A stretch of DNA of 12,286 bases from Rhodospirillaceae bacterium. Lineage in GTDB: Bacteria > Pseudomonadota > Alphaproteobacteria > SP197. The stretch lies in assembly GCA_018700655.1 (NCBI GenBank), contig JABIUG010000480.1, positions 1 to 12,286 on the forward strand, written 5' to 3'. The first letter of the stretch is position 1. The number at the start of each line of letters is the position of its first letter. Positions 1 through 6,792 of this stretch are shown here, one piece after another. The position numbers and the translations under genes were made by a program. The notes below the pieces were generated by a model, which was given only the letters and a program-made list of their open reading frames with translations, was not told the DNA's origin and made no database searches.

Positions 1-1
1 A

Positions 2-838
2 ACCTTCGCCTGGCTGCGGGGCCATGGCGAGGAAATCGCGATCTCGGACATCGCCGCCCAGATCATGAAATCCTATGGCACGGTCGTAGCCTGCCTGATG
101 CCGGTCGTGCTCTGGGCCGGCTGGCGAATCGGCGGCGGTTGGCAGATCGCCGCACTGGTCTTCCAGGCGGCCGCCATCGCCCTGCTGTTCTCATTGCAGA
201 GCCGCTCGGGTCTGGTCGCCGCCGGCCTCGCGCTTGGCGTCGTCGGTACCTGGATGGCCTGGCGGCGTTTTGGCCTGATTGGTGTGACCGTCGTGCTCGC
301 ACTGGCCCTTGCCATGATCGTGGCGGTCGCCATGGACAGCCAGCGCAACAATCAGATTGATGCTGCTTTGGGCCTGCCCCTTTGGCTGCTCGACGCCCAT
401 CGTCAATCGATCTGGGCCTTTGCACTGGAACAGGTGCACGCCGCGCCCTATTTCGGCATCGGACCCGATATGGTCTCGACCTTGCCCGGAAGCGCTGGAA
501 TCGTCGACGGCTCTACGGTTGAGGTTCTGCCCTCCCATCCCCACAATGTCCTGATCGAGGTCCTGATCGAAACCGGCGCGATCGGTCTGGCCGCGATGGC
601 GACGGCCCTGTTGTTCCTGTTCGCGGGCGCACTACGCGCGATGCGCCGTGATGGCGCAGCCGGCGCGGCGGTCCTGGGTCTTTCGGCGGCCTTCTGGTTT
701 GCTTCGCTGATCAGCTACTCGTTCTGGTCCTTCTGGTGGCAAGCGACCTATATTCTTCTTCTGGTCCCGGTCGTGGCGACCTTGACGCCCGGTGGATTGT
801 CGACCGGCCTGGGATTAAGGGGACAAAACAAGACATGA
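2..838 (+). CDS. O-antigen ligase/polymerase (WaaL/Wzy_C family), C-terminal part
   Basis: This is an integral membrane protein that probably ligates or polymerises lipid-linked glycan at the periplasmic face of the inner membrane. The reading frame is open to the left window edge, so the true start lies outside; the ATG at 65 is not taken as the start. Visible segments are a hydrophobic span with SLQSRSG, further hydrophobic spans, a large soluble loop with R-x-x-x-W (HRQSIWAFAL) and YFGIGPD, then the Wzy_C-like signature HPHNVLIEVLIETGAIG and two more hydrophobic stretches. The R/W plus PHN-x-x-x-E-x-x-x-E-x-G pattern is typical of the family. The stop overlaps the start of the kdsD-like gene (ATGA, 835-838), so it is cotranscribed with it. 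Sequence alone cannot separate ligase from polymerase. Confidence 0.82.
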   Translation, partial: TFAWLRGHGEEIAISDIAAQIMKSYGTVVACLMPVVLWAGWRIGGGWQIAALVFQAAAIALLFSLQSRSGLVAAGLALGVVGTWMAWRRFGLIGVTVVLALALAMIVAVAMDSQRNNQIDAALGLPLWLLDAHRQSIWAFALEQVHAAPYFGIGPDMVSTLPGSAGIVDGSTVEVLPSHPHNVLIEVLIETGAIGLAAMATALLFLFAGALRAMRRDGAAGAAVLGLSAAFWFASLISYSFWSFWWQATYILLLVPVVATLTPGGLSTGLGLRGQNKT

Positions 839-1866
839 GTGAAAACCGCACCGACCCCCTCAATGCCGGACGCGAAGTTCTAAGCGAGGGCGCAGACTGT
901 TTGCGTCGCGCAGCCGATGCCTTGGGCGATGATTTTCTGGCCGCAGCCGACGCCCTAGCGCAACCGAGCAGCCGCGCGGTCGTTCTGGGTGTCGGAAAAT
1001 CGGGCCATATCGGGACCAAGTTTGTCGCGGGCCTGGTCTCGACCGGGCATCGCGCCGTGTTCCTCCATCCCCAGGAAGCGCTCCATGGTGATCTGGGCCA
1101 GGCGCACGAGGCGACTCTGGCGATCCTGCTTTCCCATTCCGGCAACACCGATGAGCTACGGGTCCTGGCCCCGACCCTGCGTGATTTCGGTGCAAAGATC
1201 CTCACCATCACTGCCCATCGCGAATGCCCGCTCGCCCAGGCAAGCGACTGGGTGGTCGAGACCCTGGTCGATGCCGAAGCAGGCCTGCACCAGCTCGCCC
1301 CGACCTCGTCGTCGACCACGACGCTCTCGTTGTGTGACGCCCTGATGATTGCCAGCCTGAACATTCGCGGCTTCACACCCGAACAGTTCCGCATGTTCCA
1401 TCCCGGCGGCCTGCTTGGGCGCAAGCTGATGAAGGTCGCCGAGGTCATGACTCCGGCCAGACGTCTGCCCTGGCTCAAGCCGACCGATTCAATCTGGCAC
1501 GTCCTCGAGACCATTACGGCCGGGGCACGGGGGTTTGCCATCGTTCACGACGGCGACAGTGCCGATGGCATCGCGATCGACCAGGTCGGTGTCATTTCCG
1601 AAGGTGATATCCGCCGCGCGCTTTCGGACCGCGAGGGTTTTGCTGGCCAGACAGCCGGGCAGGTGATGACTCCGAATCCCACCACGATCGACCCCGAAGC
1701 CCTGATGCTCGATGCCTTGCGCCTGATGGAGGCCAACCGTTTCACCTTCCTGCTGTGCACCGATGGCGATGGGAAGTTTGCCGGCGCGGTTCACATGCAT
1801 GAGATCCTGGCGCGCGACCTCGATATCGACGTCAAGACAGAGCGCCTGCCCAACGGACCGCGATGA
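835..1866 (+). CDS. kdsD: D-arabinose-5-phosphate isomerase (KdsD/KpsF, SIS + two CBS domains)
   Basis: The enzyme interconverts ribulose-5-phosphate and arabinose-5-phosphate, the first step towards Kdo. It is a 343-residue cytosolic protein. The SIS domain covers about residues 30-195: LGVGKSG (K55), EALHGDLG (H84), LLSHSGNTDEL and the phosphate-loop region TSSSTTT near 158-163. The motif FHPGGLLGRKL (H189) follows, then two CBS domains at about 200-265 and 275-335. K55, H84 and H189 match catalytic positions known for this family. The ATG at 835 was preferred over an upstream in-frame ATG at 736 because it gives the usual N-terminus, overlaps the previous stop and has AAGGGGA at 817-823. 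The first CBS domain has a short extra loop (about 240-250), and the protein is some 15 residues longer than E. coli KdsD. Its place in a glycan operon fits a KpsF-type copy. Confidence 0.93.
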   Translation: MSENRTDPLNAGREVLSEGADCLRRAADALGDDFLAAADALAQPSSRAVVLGVGKSGHIGTKFVAGLVSTGHRAVFLHPQEALHGDLGQAHEATLAILLSHSGNTDELRVLAPTLRDFGAKILTITAHRECPLAQASDWVVETLVDAEAGLHQLAPTSSSTTTLSLCDALMIASLNIRGFTPEQFRMFHPGGLLGRKLMKVAEVMTPARRLPWLKPTDSIWHVLETITAGARGFAIVHDGDSADGIAIDQVGVISEGDIRRALSDREGFAGQTAGQVMTPNPTTIDPEALMLDALRLMEANRFTFLLCTDGDGKFAGAVHMHEILARDLDIDVKTERLPNGPR

Positions 1867-2360
1867 AACGCTGGTATGTCGTCCAGACCAAATCCCAGGC
1901 CGAGAGCAGGGCGGCACAGCATCTCGCCAACCAGGATTTCGAGGCCTGGCTGCCGGAGTTTCTGAAGAAACGGCGGCATGCACGACGAACCGAAACCGTG
2001 CGCCGGCCGCTGTTCCCGCGTTACCTCTTTGTCAGAATTGATCTCGACGCCGAACAATGGCGTTCCGTGCTGGGAACGGTCGGCGTCATCTCGCTGGTCG
2101 GTGGCGATCCGCCCGCACCGGTCGCAGACACGGTGATCGAGGCCATCAAGGCGCGCTGTGACGCCCAGGGCCTGGTCAGAATCGATCCTGGCCTGGGCCT
2201 TTCAGAAGGTCAGGGCGTGCGCATCGCAGAGGGGCCGCTGGCCGACCTCGAAGGTGTTTTCCTCGAAATCGACGATCAGTCCAGGGTCGCGATCCTGCTC
2301 TCGCTGATGGGCCGGCGCGTTCGCGTTCAGGTCGATGCGGGCAACGTCGAAGCGATCTAG
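1863..2360 (+). CDS. RfaH-like NusG-family antitermination factor
   Basis: This is a 165-residue protein with the two domains of specialised NusG paralogues. The N-terminal NGN domain (about 1-100) opens with WYVVQTKSQAE and holds the RPLFPRYLFVRID stretch (48-60). The C-terminal KOW domain (about 113-160) contains GLSEGQGVRIAEGPLADLEG. Such proteins bind RNA polymerase and let it read through long operons; RfaH, LoaP and UpxY are known examples on polysaccharide or biosynthetic operons. The start overlaps the kdsD stop (ATGA, 1863-1866), so it is the last gene of the glycan operon and may act on that same operon. The operon promoter lies outside the window, so no ops-like target could be examined. 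It is unlikely to be housekeeping NusG, which normally sits near secE and rplK. The biological target is inferred. Confidence 0.85.
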   Translation: MKRWYVVQTKSQAESRAAQHLANQDFEAWLPEFLKKRRHARRTETVRRPLFPRYLFVRIDLDAEQWRSVLGTVGVISLVGGDPPAPVADTVIEAIKARCDAQGLVRIDPGLGLSEGQGVRIAEGPLADLEGVFLEIDDQSRVAILLSLMGRRVRVQVDAGNVEAI

Positions 2361-2373
2361 AGTCCGATTCGGT

Positions 2374-2883
2374 TCAGGCGTCGGCCGGTGCAGCGGCCTC
2401 CTCGCCTTCAGCCGTGCGGCGCACGGCATGCTGGCGATAGAGGTTCACGAAATCGACCGGCTCAAGCATCAGCGGCGGAAAGCCGCCGTCACGCACGGCA
2501 TCGGCGATGATGCGACGCGCGAACGGAAAGATTGTGCGCGGACCTTCGATCAGCAGAACCTGGGGTGCGACCTTCTCGTCGACACCGGTCAGCGAGAAAA
2601 CGCCGCGATAATCGATCTCGGTCAGGAAACAGGGCTCGTCGTCCTGCTTGGCATTGGCCGTGATCTTGAGCGCAACCTCATAGAGGGTCTCGCCCAGCTT
2701 GCGCGAGTCGACGTTCAGGTTGACCTGAACCTGGGGTTTCATGTCGGCCTTCGAGAAGCTCTTGGCGCCGGCCGGGTTCTCGAACGACATGTCCTGCAGG
2801 AACTGGCTGTGCAGCATCAGCTTGGGCTGCGGCTGGTCCGCGGCGGCAGCGGGGGCCGCAACGTCCGGGGTCTCGTCGGCCAT
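2374..2883 (-). CDS. secB: Protein-export chaperone SecB
   Basis: SecB is a cytosolic tetrameric chaperone that keeps preproteins unfolded and hands them to SecA. The protein has 169 residues. Family hallmarks in order are HSQFLQDMSFENP (25-37), the QVQVNLNVDSRKL strand (51-63), EVALKITANAK, FLTEIDYRGVFSLTG (86-100), EGPRTIFPFARRIIADAVRDGG (113-134) and FPPLMLEPVDFVNLYRQ (135-151). The N-terminus is Ala/Pro-rich and the C-terminus is acidic, both usual in alphaproteobacterial SecB. The ATG at 2883 is chosen rather than the in-frame start at 2961, because GGAG (2892-2895) sits 8 bases upstream and MADETPD is a normal SecB beginning. The gene converges on the rfaH-like gene with 13 bases between stops. 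It lies 40 bases downstream of the deaminase stop, so either cotranscription or its own promoter is possible. Confidence 0.97.
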   Translation of the reverse strand: MADETPDVAAPAAAADQPQPKLMLHSQFLQDMSFENPAGAKSFSKADMKPQVQVNLNVDSRKLGETLYEVALKITANAKQDDEPCFLTEIDYRGVFSLTGVDEKVAPQVLLIEGPRTIFPFARRIIADAVRDGGFPPLMLEPVDFVNLYRQHAVRRTAEGEEAAAPADA

Positions 2884-2923
2884 GATGATCACTCCATTTG
2901 GGGGCTCTAGATTGTTGTGCTGG

Positions 2924-3475
2924 CTAGCATGCTGTGCCGGTCGCGACAACCGGCGCGACACAGTTGCGAGACGTTCTAAAGTGTTGGGGCCGGTCGTCGC
3001 CGTGTTCGTGGGCTTCGCGCCGATCCGGGTATGCCCGGAGGTGGTCCTCGATCATTGCCAGGGTCGCCTGATCATCAAGCACATCGACGATGAGCCCCTG
3101 ACGTTCCATCAAGGCCTGCGTCCCGGCCGGCTTGTAACTTGTGACCTCGGCAACTACGACGCGGGGCGCCTTGAAGCGCAGAATAGCGCCGGCGCACATC
3201 TCGCAGGGCATGGCGGTGGTAAAGACGGTTGCGCCATGGAGCATGCTTTCCACGACTTCGACGGCGTGGGATCTGCCGACTTGCCGGGCTGCCGCACGAT
3301 AAGCTTCCATTTCCGCATGGGCGGTGGGGTCACCATCCTGGCGCAGACGGTTACGGCCACGCCCCAGGACCTCGCCGTCCTTCACAATCACGCTACCCAC
3401 CGGCTCGCCGCCTTCGGCCATCCCGGCCTTGGCCTCGCCGCGCGCCATCGCCATGGCTTCGTGGTCGCTGATCAC
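2924..3475 (-). CDS. Zinc-dependent nucleoside/cytosine deaminase (yeast Fcy1-like)
   Basis: This is a 183-residue member of the cytidine/deoxycytidylate deaminase superfamily. Zinc and catalytic residues are present: HAE at 53-55 (H53 ligand, E55 proton shuttle) and PCEMC at 90-94 (C91, C94 ligands). Segments such as GGEPVGSVIV, VLGRGRNR, TVFTTAMPCEMCAGAI, RVVVAE and VDVLDD align by eye with yeast cytosine deaminase, closer than with TadA. The likely reaction is hydrolytic deamination of cytosine or a related base or nucleoside in the cytosol; the substrate is inferred. The start is GTG at 3475, overlapping the fxsA stop by four bases (GTGA), which suggests translational coupling. After about residue 150 the sequence no longer resembles the W-F-E-D-I-G-E end of the yeast enzyme and continues as a roughly 30-residue unconserved tail. 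Confidence 0.85.
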   Translation of the reverse strand: MISDHEAMAMARGEAKAGMAEGGEPVGSVIVKDGEVLGRGRNRLRQDGDPTAHAEMEAYRAAARQVGRSHAVEVVESMLHGATVFTTAMPCEMCAGAILRFKAPRVVVAEVTSYKPAGTQALMERQGLIVDVLDDQATLAMIEDHLRAYPDRREAHEHGDDRPQHFRTSRNCVAPVVATGTAC

Positions 3476-3975
3476 ATGTCTTTCCGGCGATCGGTCAGGC
3501 GCGGTTCGTTGCCAGGCACCACCGGCTCATCGACAATTTCCCATTCGCCATCGACAATCGTGCGACCCGGGCCGGCGCGCATGTGCAGGTCGACCGTTGC
3601 GACATGGCGCGCGATGTAACGGCGCAAAAGATGCCGCAAGGGTGGGATCAGCAGCAAAAAGCCGACGGTATCGGTGAAAAATCCGGGCGTGAGCAGGCAG
3701 AAACCGGCCATCACGATGCATATGCCGTCAAACGCTTCGCTCGCGGGCATCCGGCCGGCACGCAGGGCTGCCTGGGCACTGGCCATCACCGTGCGGCCCT
3801 GGAACCGCACCAGGGCAGCGCCGGTCACCGCGGTCGCGACGCACAGCAACACGGTCCACAACGCACCGATCGCGCTGCCCAGCTCGATGAAGAGATAGAC
3901 CTCGATCAGCGGGACAGCGAGGAAAAGTCCAAGAAGCAGCAGGGGCATGGTTGATGGTGCTCGTTTCATTGCCAT
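3472..3975 (-). CDS. fxsA: FxsA family inner-membrane protein
   Basis: This is a 167-residue membrane protein of the FxsA family. E. coli FxsA is known for relieving F-plasmid exclusion of phage T7 when overproduced; its normal role is unclear. Hydrophobic segments at about 10-30 (PLLLLGLFLAVPLIEVYLFI), 35-55 (GALWTVLLCVATAVTGAAL) and 85-110 (FDGICIVMAGFCLLTPGFFTD) fit the family. So does the signature GFCLLTPGFFTDTVGFLLLIPPLR. A hydrophilic C-terminal tail of about 40 residues follows. The start is the ATG at 3975; a second in-frame ATG at 3969 is also possible, and neither has a strong ribosome binding site. The gene is divergent from the Tim44-like gene and heads the leftward fxsA-deaminase-secB set. 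Confidence 0.92.
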   Translation of the reverse strand: MAMKRAPSTMPLLLLGLFLAVPLIEVYLFIELGSAIGALWTVLLCVATAVTGAALVRFQGRTVMASAQAALRAGRMPASEAFDGICIVMAGFCLLTPGFFTDTVGFLLLIPPLRHLLRRYIARHVATVDLHMRAGPGRTIVDGEWEIVDEPVVPGNEPRLTDRRKDM

Positions 3976-4071
3976 CTCTATATTGGCACCCGATGGGCCC
4001 AGCGCCAGTCCGCACGACTCGATCGTACCCCCGCAACCCGGCAGAGCTGGTCCGTTCCTTGATTATGAGAA

Positions 4072-4117
4072 GATCGCGCTCAGGCGGAACCGCAAATGGT
4101 TCCACCTGAAGGCGATC
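4072..4117. repeat. 46-base imperfect palindrome between divergent fxsA and timA-like genes
   Basis: Two 20-base arms (4072-4091 and 4098-4117) match as inverted repeats at 17 of 20 positions around the spacer GCAAAT. The core GGAACC/GGTTCC is perfect. It lies in the 213-base region 3976-4188, about 70 bases upstream of the Tim44-like start, and could fold into a long hairpin in RNA or act as a binding site. There is no T tract beside it, so a simple intrinsic terminator is unlikely. It may be one copy of a dispersed palindromic repeat. I see no convincing promoter hexamers or other feature in the remainder of the region. Confidence 0.7.
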
Positions 4118-4188
4118 CGATCTAGATTGGTGCTACAAGACAGTTTCGCGGCAAGATCGCAGAATCTGTCGGCACTCACCGATCCGGA

Positions 4189-4857
4189 ATGGCAGGCAAA
4201 ATCGTGGACATTCTTATCTTTGCCGTGGTGGCCGGCGTGATCTTCTTCAAGTTGTTCAGCGTGCTGGGCCGCAAAACCGGCCATGAACAGCCGCCACCCA
4301 TGCCGATGGCCGATGCGGCGGGCCTCGCCGACGATCACGACAACATCGTGCCGTTGCACCGTGACGAGGCCGGCGAGGACGACTATCTCGCGGGACTGGA
4401 CGACTCACTCATGCCCGGATTTACCCAGATCCGCGAGGCCGACGGCAATTTCGACCCCGAACAGTTTCTTGCCGGCGCCAGGGCCGCGTTCGAGATGATC
4501 CTCGATGCCTTCCACAAGGCCGAGCTGGAAAAGGTCCGTCCGTTCCTCGACAGCGCGGTCTATCGCAGCTTTGCCACTGCCCTCGAGGAGCGCGATGTCG
4601 GCGACACACGCCGTCTGATCGAACTGGTCGCGATCAACCGGTGCGAGCCGATCGAGGCTGAAATGAAGGGTCGCGAGGCCCATATCACCATTCGATTCGA
4701 AAGCGACCAGACCGATGTCGTCAAGGACTCGGAGGATCGTATCGTGGCCGGCGACCCCAGCAGTGCGGTCGAGGTCACCGATATCTGGACCTTTGCGCGC
4801 GATACCCGCGCACGCGATCCCAACTGGCAGCTTGTCGCCACACGCAGCCCCAACTGA
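4189..4857 (+). CDS. Tim44-like domain protein (TimA type)
   Basis: This is a 222-residue protein with one N-terminal membrane anchor (about residues 5-24, DILIFAVVAGVIFFKLFSVL) followed by the LGRKTGHE motif typical of alphaproteobacterial Tim44-like proteins. A Pro- and Asp-rich linker (35-75) leads to the Tim44 domain (about 85-218), with FLAGARAAFEMILDAF, LRPFL-like VRPFLDSAVYRSF and the final VTDIWTFARD...WQLVATRSPN. Mitochondrial Tim44 links Hsp70 to the protein import channel. Bacterial relatives are membrane proteins thought to serve the envelope, and the role here is inferred. The start at 4189 has only GGA directly in front of it, and no upstream ATG, GTG or TTG in frame lies nearby. 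The stop is one base before the mltA start, so the two genes are almost certainly coupled. Confidence 0.92.
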   Translation: MAGKIVDILIFAVVAGVIFFKLFSVLGRKTGHEQPPPMPMADAAGLADDHDNIVPLHRDEAGEDDYLAGLDDSLMPGFTQIREADGNFDPEQFLAGARAAFEMILDAFHKAELEKVRPFLDSAVYRSFATALEERDVGDTRRLIELVAINRCEPIEAEMKGREAHITIRFESDQTDVVKDSEDRIVAGDPSSAVEVTDIWTFARDTRARDPNWQLVATRSPN

Positions 4858-4858
4858 C

Positions 4859-5980
4859 GTGACATCGGCCGCCCGTGTTCTGCTCGTGGCACTGCTGGTG
4901 ATCGCCGCAGCAGCCTGTTCCACACGCCAATCGGTCGTCGAGCCTGACGAACCCGAGGTCCCGGCCGAGCTGGTGCTGCAGCCGTCTTCCTTCGCCCGCA
5001 TGGCCGGCTGGCCGTTCGACGATCACGCCGCCGCACTCGCGACTTTCCAGATTTCGTGTGGTGCGATCGCCAATCGACCGGCCGACAGCCATCTGGGCGG
5101 CCTCGCCGCCATGGGCTCGACCGGCGCCTGGCACGAAGTCTGCCGCATGGCGAGCCTGACCCCGGCGCATGATGCGCATGCCTTCTTCGAGACCTGGTTC
5201 CGGCCCTGGCAGGCGACCAATGCGGGCGAAACCCATGGCCTTTTCACCGGCTATTACGAGCCGTTGCTGCAGGGTTCGCGCAGTCCCAGCGCCACCTATC
5301 ACTATCCACTCTACCGCTTGCCCGCCGCACTTGCCTCGATGCCCGACCGCGCGGCGATCGACAACGGTGCACTCGACGGGATGGGTCTGGAGCTTGTCTG
5401 GGTCGACGATCCCGTCGCCGCCTTTTTCCTCCATATCCAGGGATCGGGCCGGGTTGCGCTCGATGACGGCAGTGAAATCCGGGTCGGCTATGCCGGCCAG
5501 AACGGCCATGCCTATTTTGCCATCGGGCGTCTGCTGATCGATCGCGAGGAAATCGCGCGCGAGGACATCTCGCTCCAGACAATCCGCGACTGGTTGCACG
5601 CCAATCCCGACCAGGCCTTTGACGTCATGGAGACCAACCCCAGCTACATTTTTTTCCATGAACTCGATGGTCCCGGCCCGCTCGGCGCCCAGGGTGTGCC
5701 ACTCACCCCGGGCCGCAGCCTGGCGGTCGACAAGGAATTCCTGGCCTATGGCGCGCCGGTCTGGCTTTCGACCCACCTGCCCGACGGTCAGCCCTGGAAC
5801 CGGCTGATGATCGCCCAGGATACCGGTGGTGCGATCAACGGCCCTGTCCGCGGCGACATCTTTTTCGGCGGCGGCGACTGGGCCGAGTGGATGGCCGGTC
5901 ACATGAAGGGTGAAGGCCGGACCTGGATTCTTCTCCCCCACCTGTTGTCGAGCGACCTTGTGGCATCGCTTGATCCGTAG
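4859..5980 (+). CDS. mltA: Membrane-bound lytic murein transglycosylase A (lipoprotein)
   Basis: MltA cleaves peptidoglycan glycan strands to 1,6-anhydromuropeptides. The protein has 373 residues when begun at the GTG at 4859, one base after the Tim44-like stop. That start leaves a short lipoprotein signal: R6, a hydrophobic run (7-19) and A-A-A-C with Cys20 as the probable lipidation site. An in-frame ATG at 4715 would bury the signal and is rejected. The MltA barrel shows GLFTGYYEPLLQGS, YHYPLYRLP, WVDDPVAAFFLHIQGSGR and RVGYAGQNGHAYFAIGR. The C-terminal 3D domain has IAQDTGGAINGPVRGDIFFG, in which D321 corresponds to the catalytic aspartate and D333 is also conserved. No strong ribosome binding site is seen, so translation probably depends on coupling. 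lutA begins 39 bases after the stop. Confidence 0.95.
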   Translation: MTSAARVLLVALLVIAAAACSTRQSVVEPDEPEVPAELVLQPSSFARMAGWPFDDHAAALATFQISCGAIANRPADSHLGGLAAMGSTGAWHEVCRMASLTPAHDAHAFFETWFRPWQATNAGETHGLFTGYYEPLLQGSRSPSATYHYPLYRLPAALASMPDRAAIDNGALDGMGLELVWVDDPVAAFFLHIQGSGRVALDDGSEIRVGYAGQNGHAYFAIGRLLIDREEIAREDISLQTIRDWLHANPDQAFDVMETNPSYIFFHELDGPGPLGAQGVPLTPGRSLAVDKEFLAYGAPVWLSTHLPDGQPWNRLMIAQDTGGAINGPVRGDIFFGGGDWAEWMAGHMKGEGRTWILLPHLLSSDLVASLDP

Positions 5981-6018
5981 GAGTCTGGGCCCGCCCTGCT
6001 TCCTTTGTCTGGAACTCG

Positions 6019-6792
6019 ATGTCTGAAAGCACGCCCAGGCCCCGCGTTGCCCTTCTGGTCACCTGTCTGGTCGATCTGTTTCGACCGTCGGTCGGGTTTG
6101 CCGCGGTCAAACTTCTGGAAGAAGCCGGTTGCGAGGTCGCCGTGCCGCTGCAGTCGTGCTGTGGCCAGCCGGCCTACAATTCCGGCGAACGCGACAAGGC
6201 CAGAGACGTCGCGCGCACCATGCTCGATGCGCTCGAGGGTTATGACCACGTCGTTGCGCCATCGGGCTCATGCGCGGGCATGGTTGTGAAACACTATCCG
6301 GATCTGTTCGAAGGCGATGCTGACGAGGCTCGTGCACGCGATCTCGCCGGGCGGACGTTCGAACTCACCCGTTATCTCGTCGAGGTTGCCGGCGTGACCG
6401 ATTTCTCCGCGACATTGGATGCCACGGTGACCTACCACGACTCCTGTTCTTGCCTGCGCGAGGCCGGCGTGCGCGAACAACCGCGCACCCTGCTCGACGG
6501 CGTCGGGGACCTCGCCCTCGAAGAAGCCAGGGATCGTGAGGTCTGCTGTGGTTTTGGCGGCACCTTCGCGGCCAAGTATCCGGCCGTCTCCGCGGCCATG
6601 GCCCGCGACAAGGCCGACCGCCTCGAGGAAACCGGCGCCAGTGTCGCGATTGCCGCCGACATGGGCTGCCTGCTCAACATCGCAGGCACCCTGAAACGGC
6701 GCGGCTCAACCATGGAAGTGCGCCACATCGCCGAAATCCTCGCCGGCGATACCACCACCCCCGCGATCGCCGAGGGTGAGGCCGAACGATGA
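6019..6792 (+). CDS. lutA: L-lactate utilisation protein LutA (Fe-S oxidoreductase, YkgE type)
   Basis: This is a 257-residue cytosolic protein with two CCG domains, as in LutA/YkgE and the heterodisulfide reductase and GlpC families. The first CCG domain has SCCGQPAYNSG (C47, C48) and GSCAGM (C85). The second has HDSCSCLREAG (C143, C145), VCCGFGG (C176, C177) and MGCLLN (C217). LutA works with LutB and LutC to oxidise L-lactate to pyruvate, as shown in Bacillus subtilis. The ATG at 6019 has GGA at 6011-6013 as a modest ribosome binding site. Its stop overlaps the lutB start (ATGA, 6789-6792). Because only 38 bases separate it from mltA, read-through from the mltA transcript is possible; no lut regulator is present in the window. 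Confidence 0.95.
   Translation: MSESTPRPRVALLVTCLVDLFRPSVGFAAVKLLEEAGCEVAVPLQSCCGQPAYNSGERDKARDVARTMLDALEGYDHVVAPSGSCAGMVVKHYPDLFEGDADEARARDLAGRTFELTRYLVEVAGVTDFSATLDATVTYHDSCSCLREAGVREQPRTLLDGVGDLALEEARDREVCCGFGGTFAAKYPAVSAAMARDKADRLEETGASVAIAADMGCLLNIAGTLKRRGSTMEVRHIAEILAGDTTTPAIAEGEAER

Noticed and set aside
2383..2398. Small GGCCG/CGGCC hairpin near the rfaH-secB stops, considered as a terminator
   Set aside because: The stem has five pairs, no T tract follows, and it lies inside the secB coding end.
2335..2910. Open frame of 191 codons on the plus strand
   Set aside because: It is the antisense shadow of secB.
2896..2961. Possible secB promoter (a TTGTCG-like hexamer on the minus strand)
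   Set aside because: No matching -10 element was found at normal spacing, so it is not annotated.
4715..4858. Upstream ATG extension of mltA
   Set aside because: It overlaps the Tim44-like coding end by 143 bases and would place 48 residues before a clear lipoprotein signal. The GTG at 4859 explains the signal.
4775..5941. Open frame of 388 codons on the minus strand
   Set aside because: It lies antisense to mltA, whose motifs, signal and frame are clear. The product has no recognisable family pattern, and such shadows are common in GC-rich DNA.
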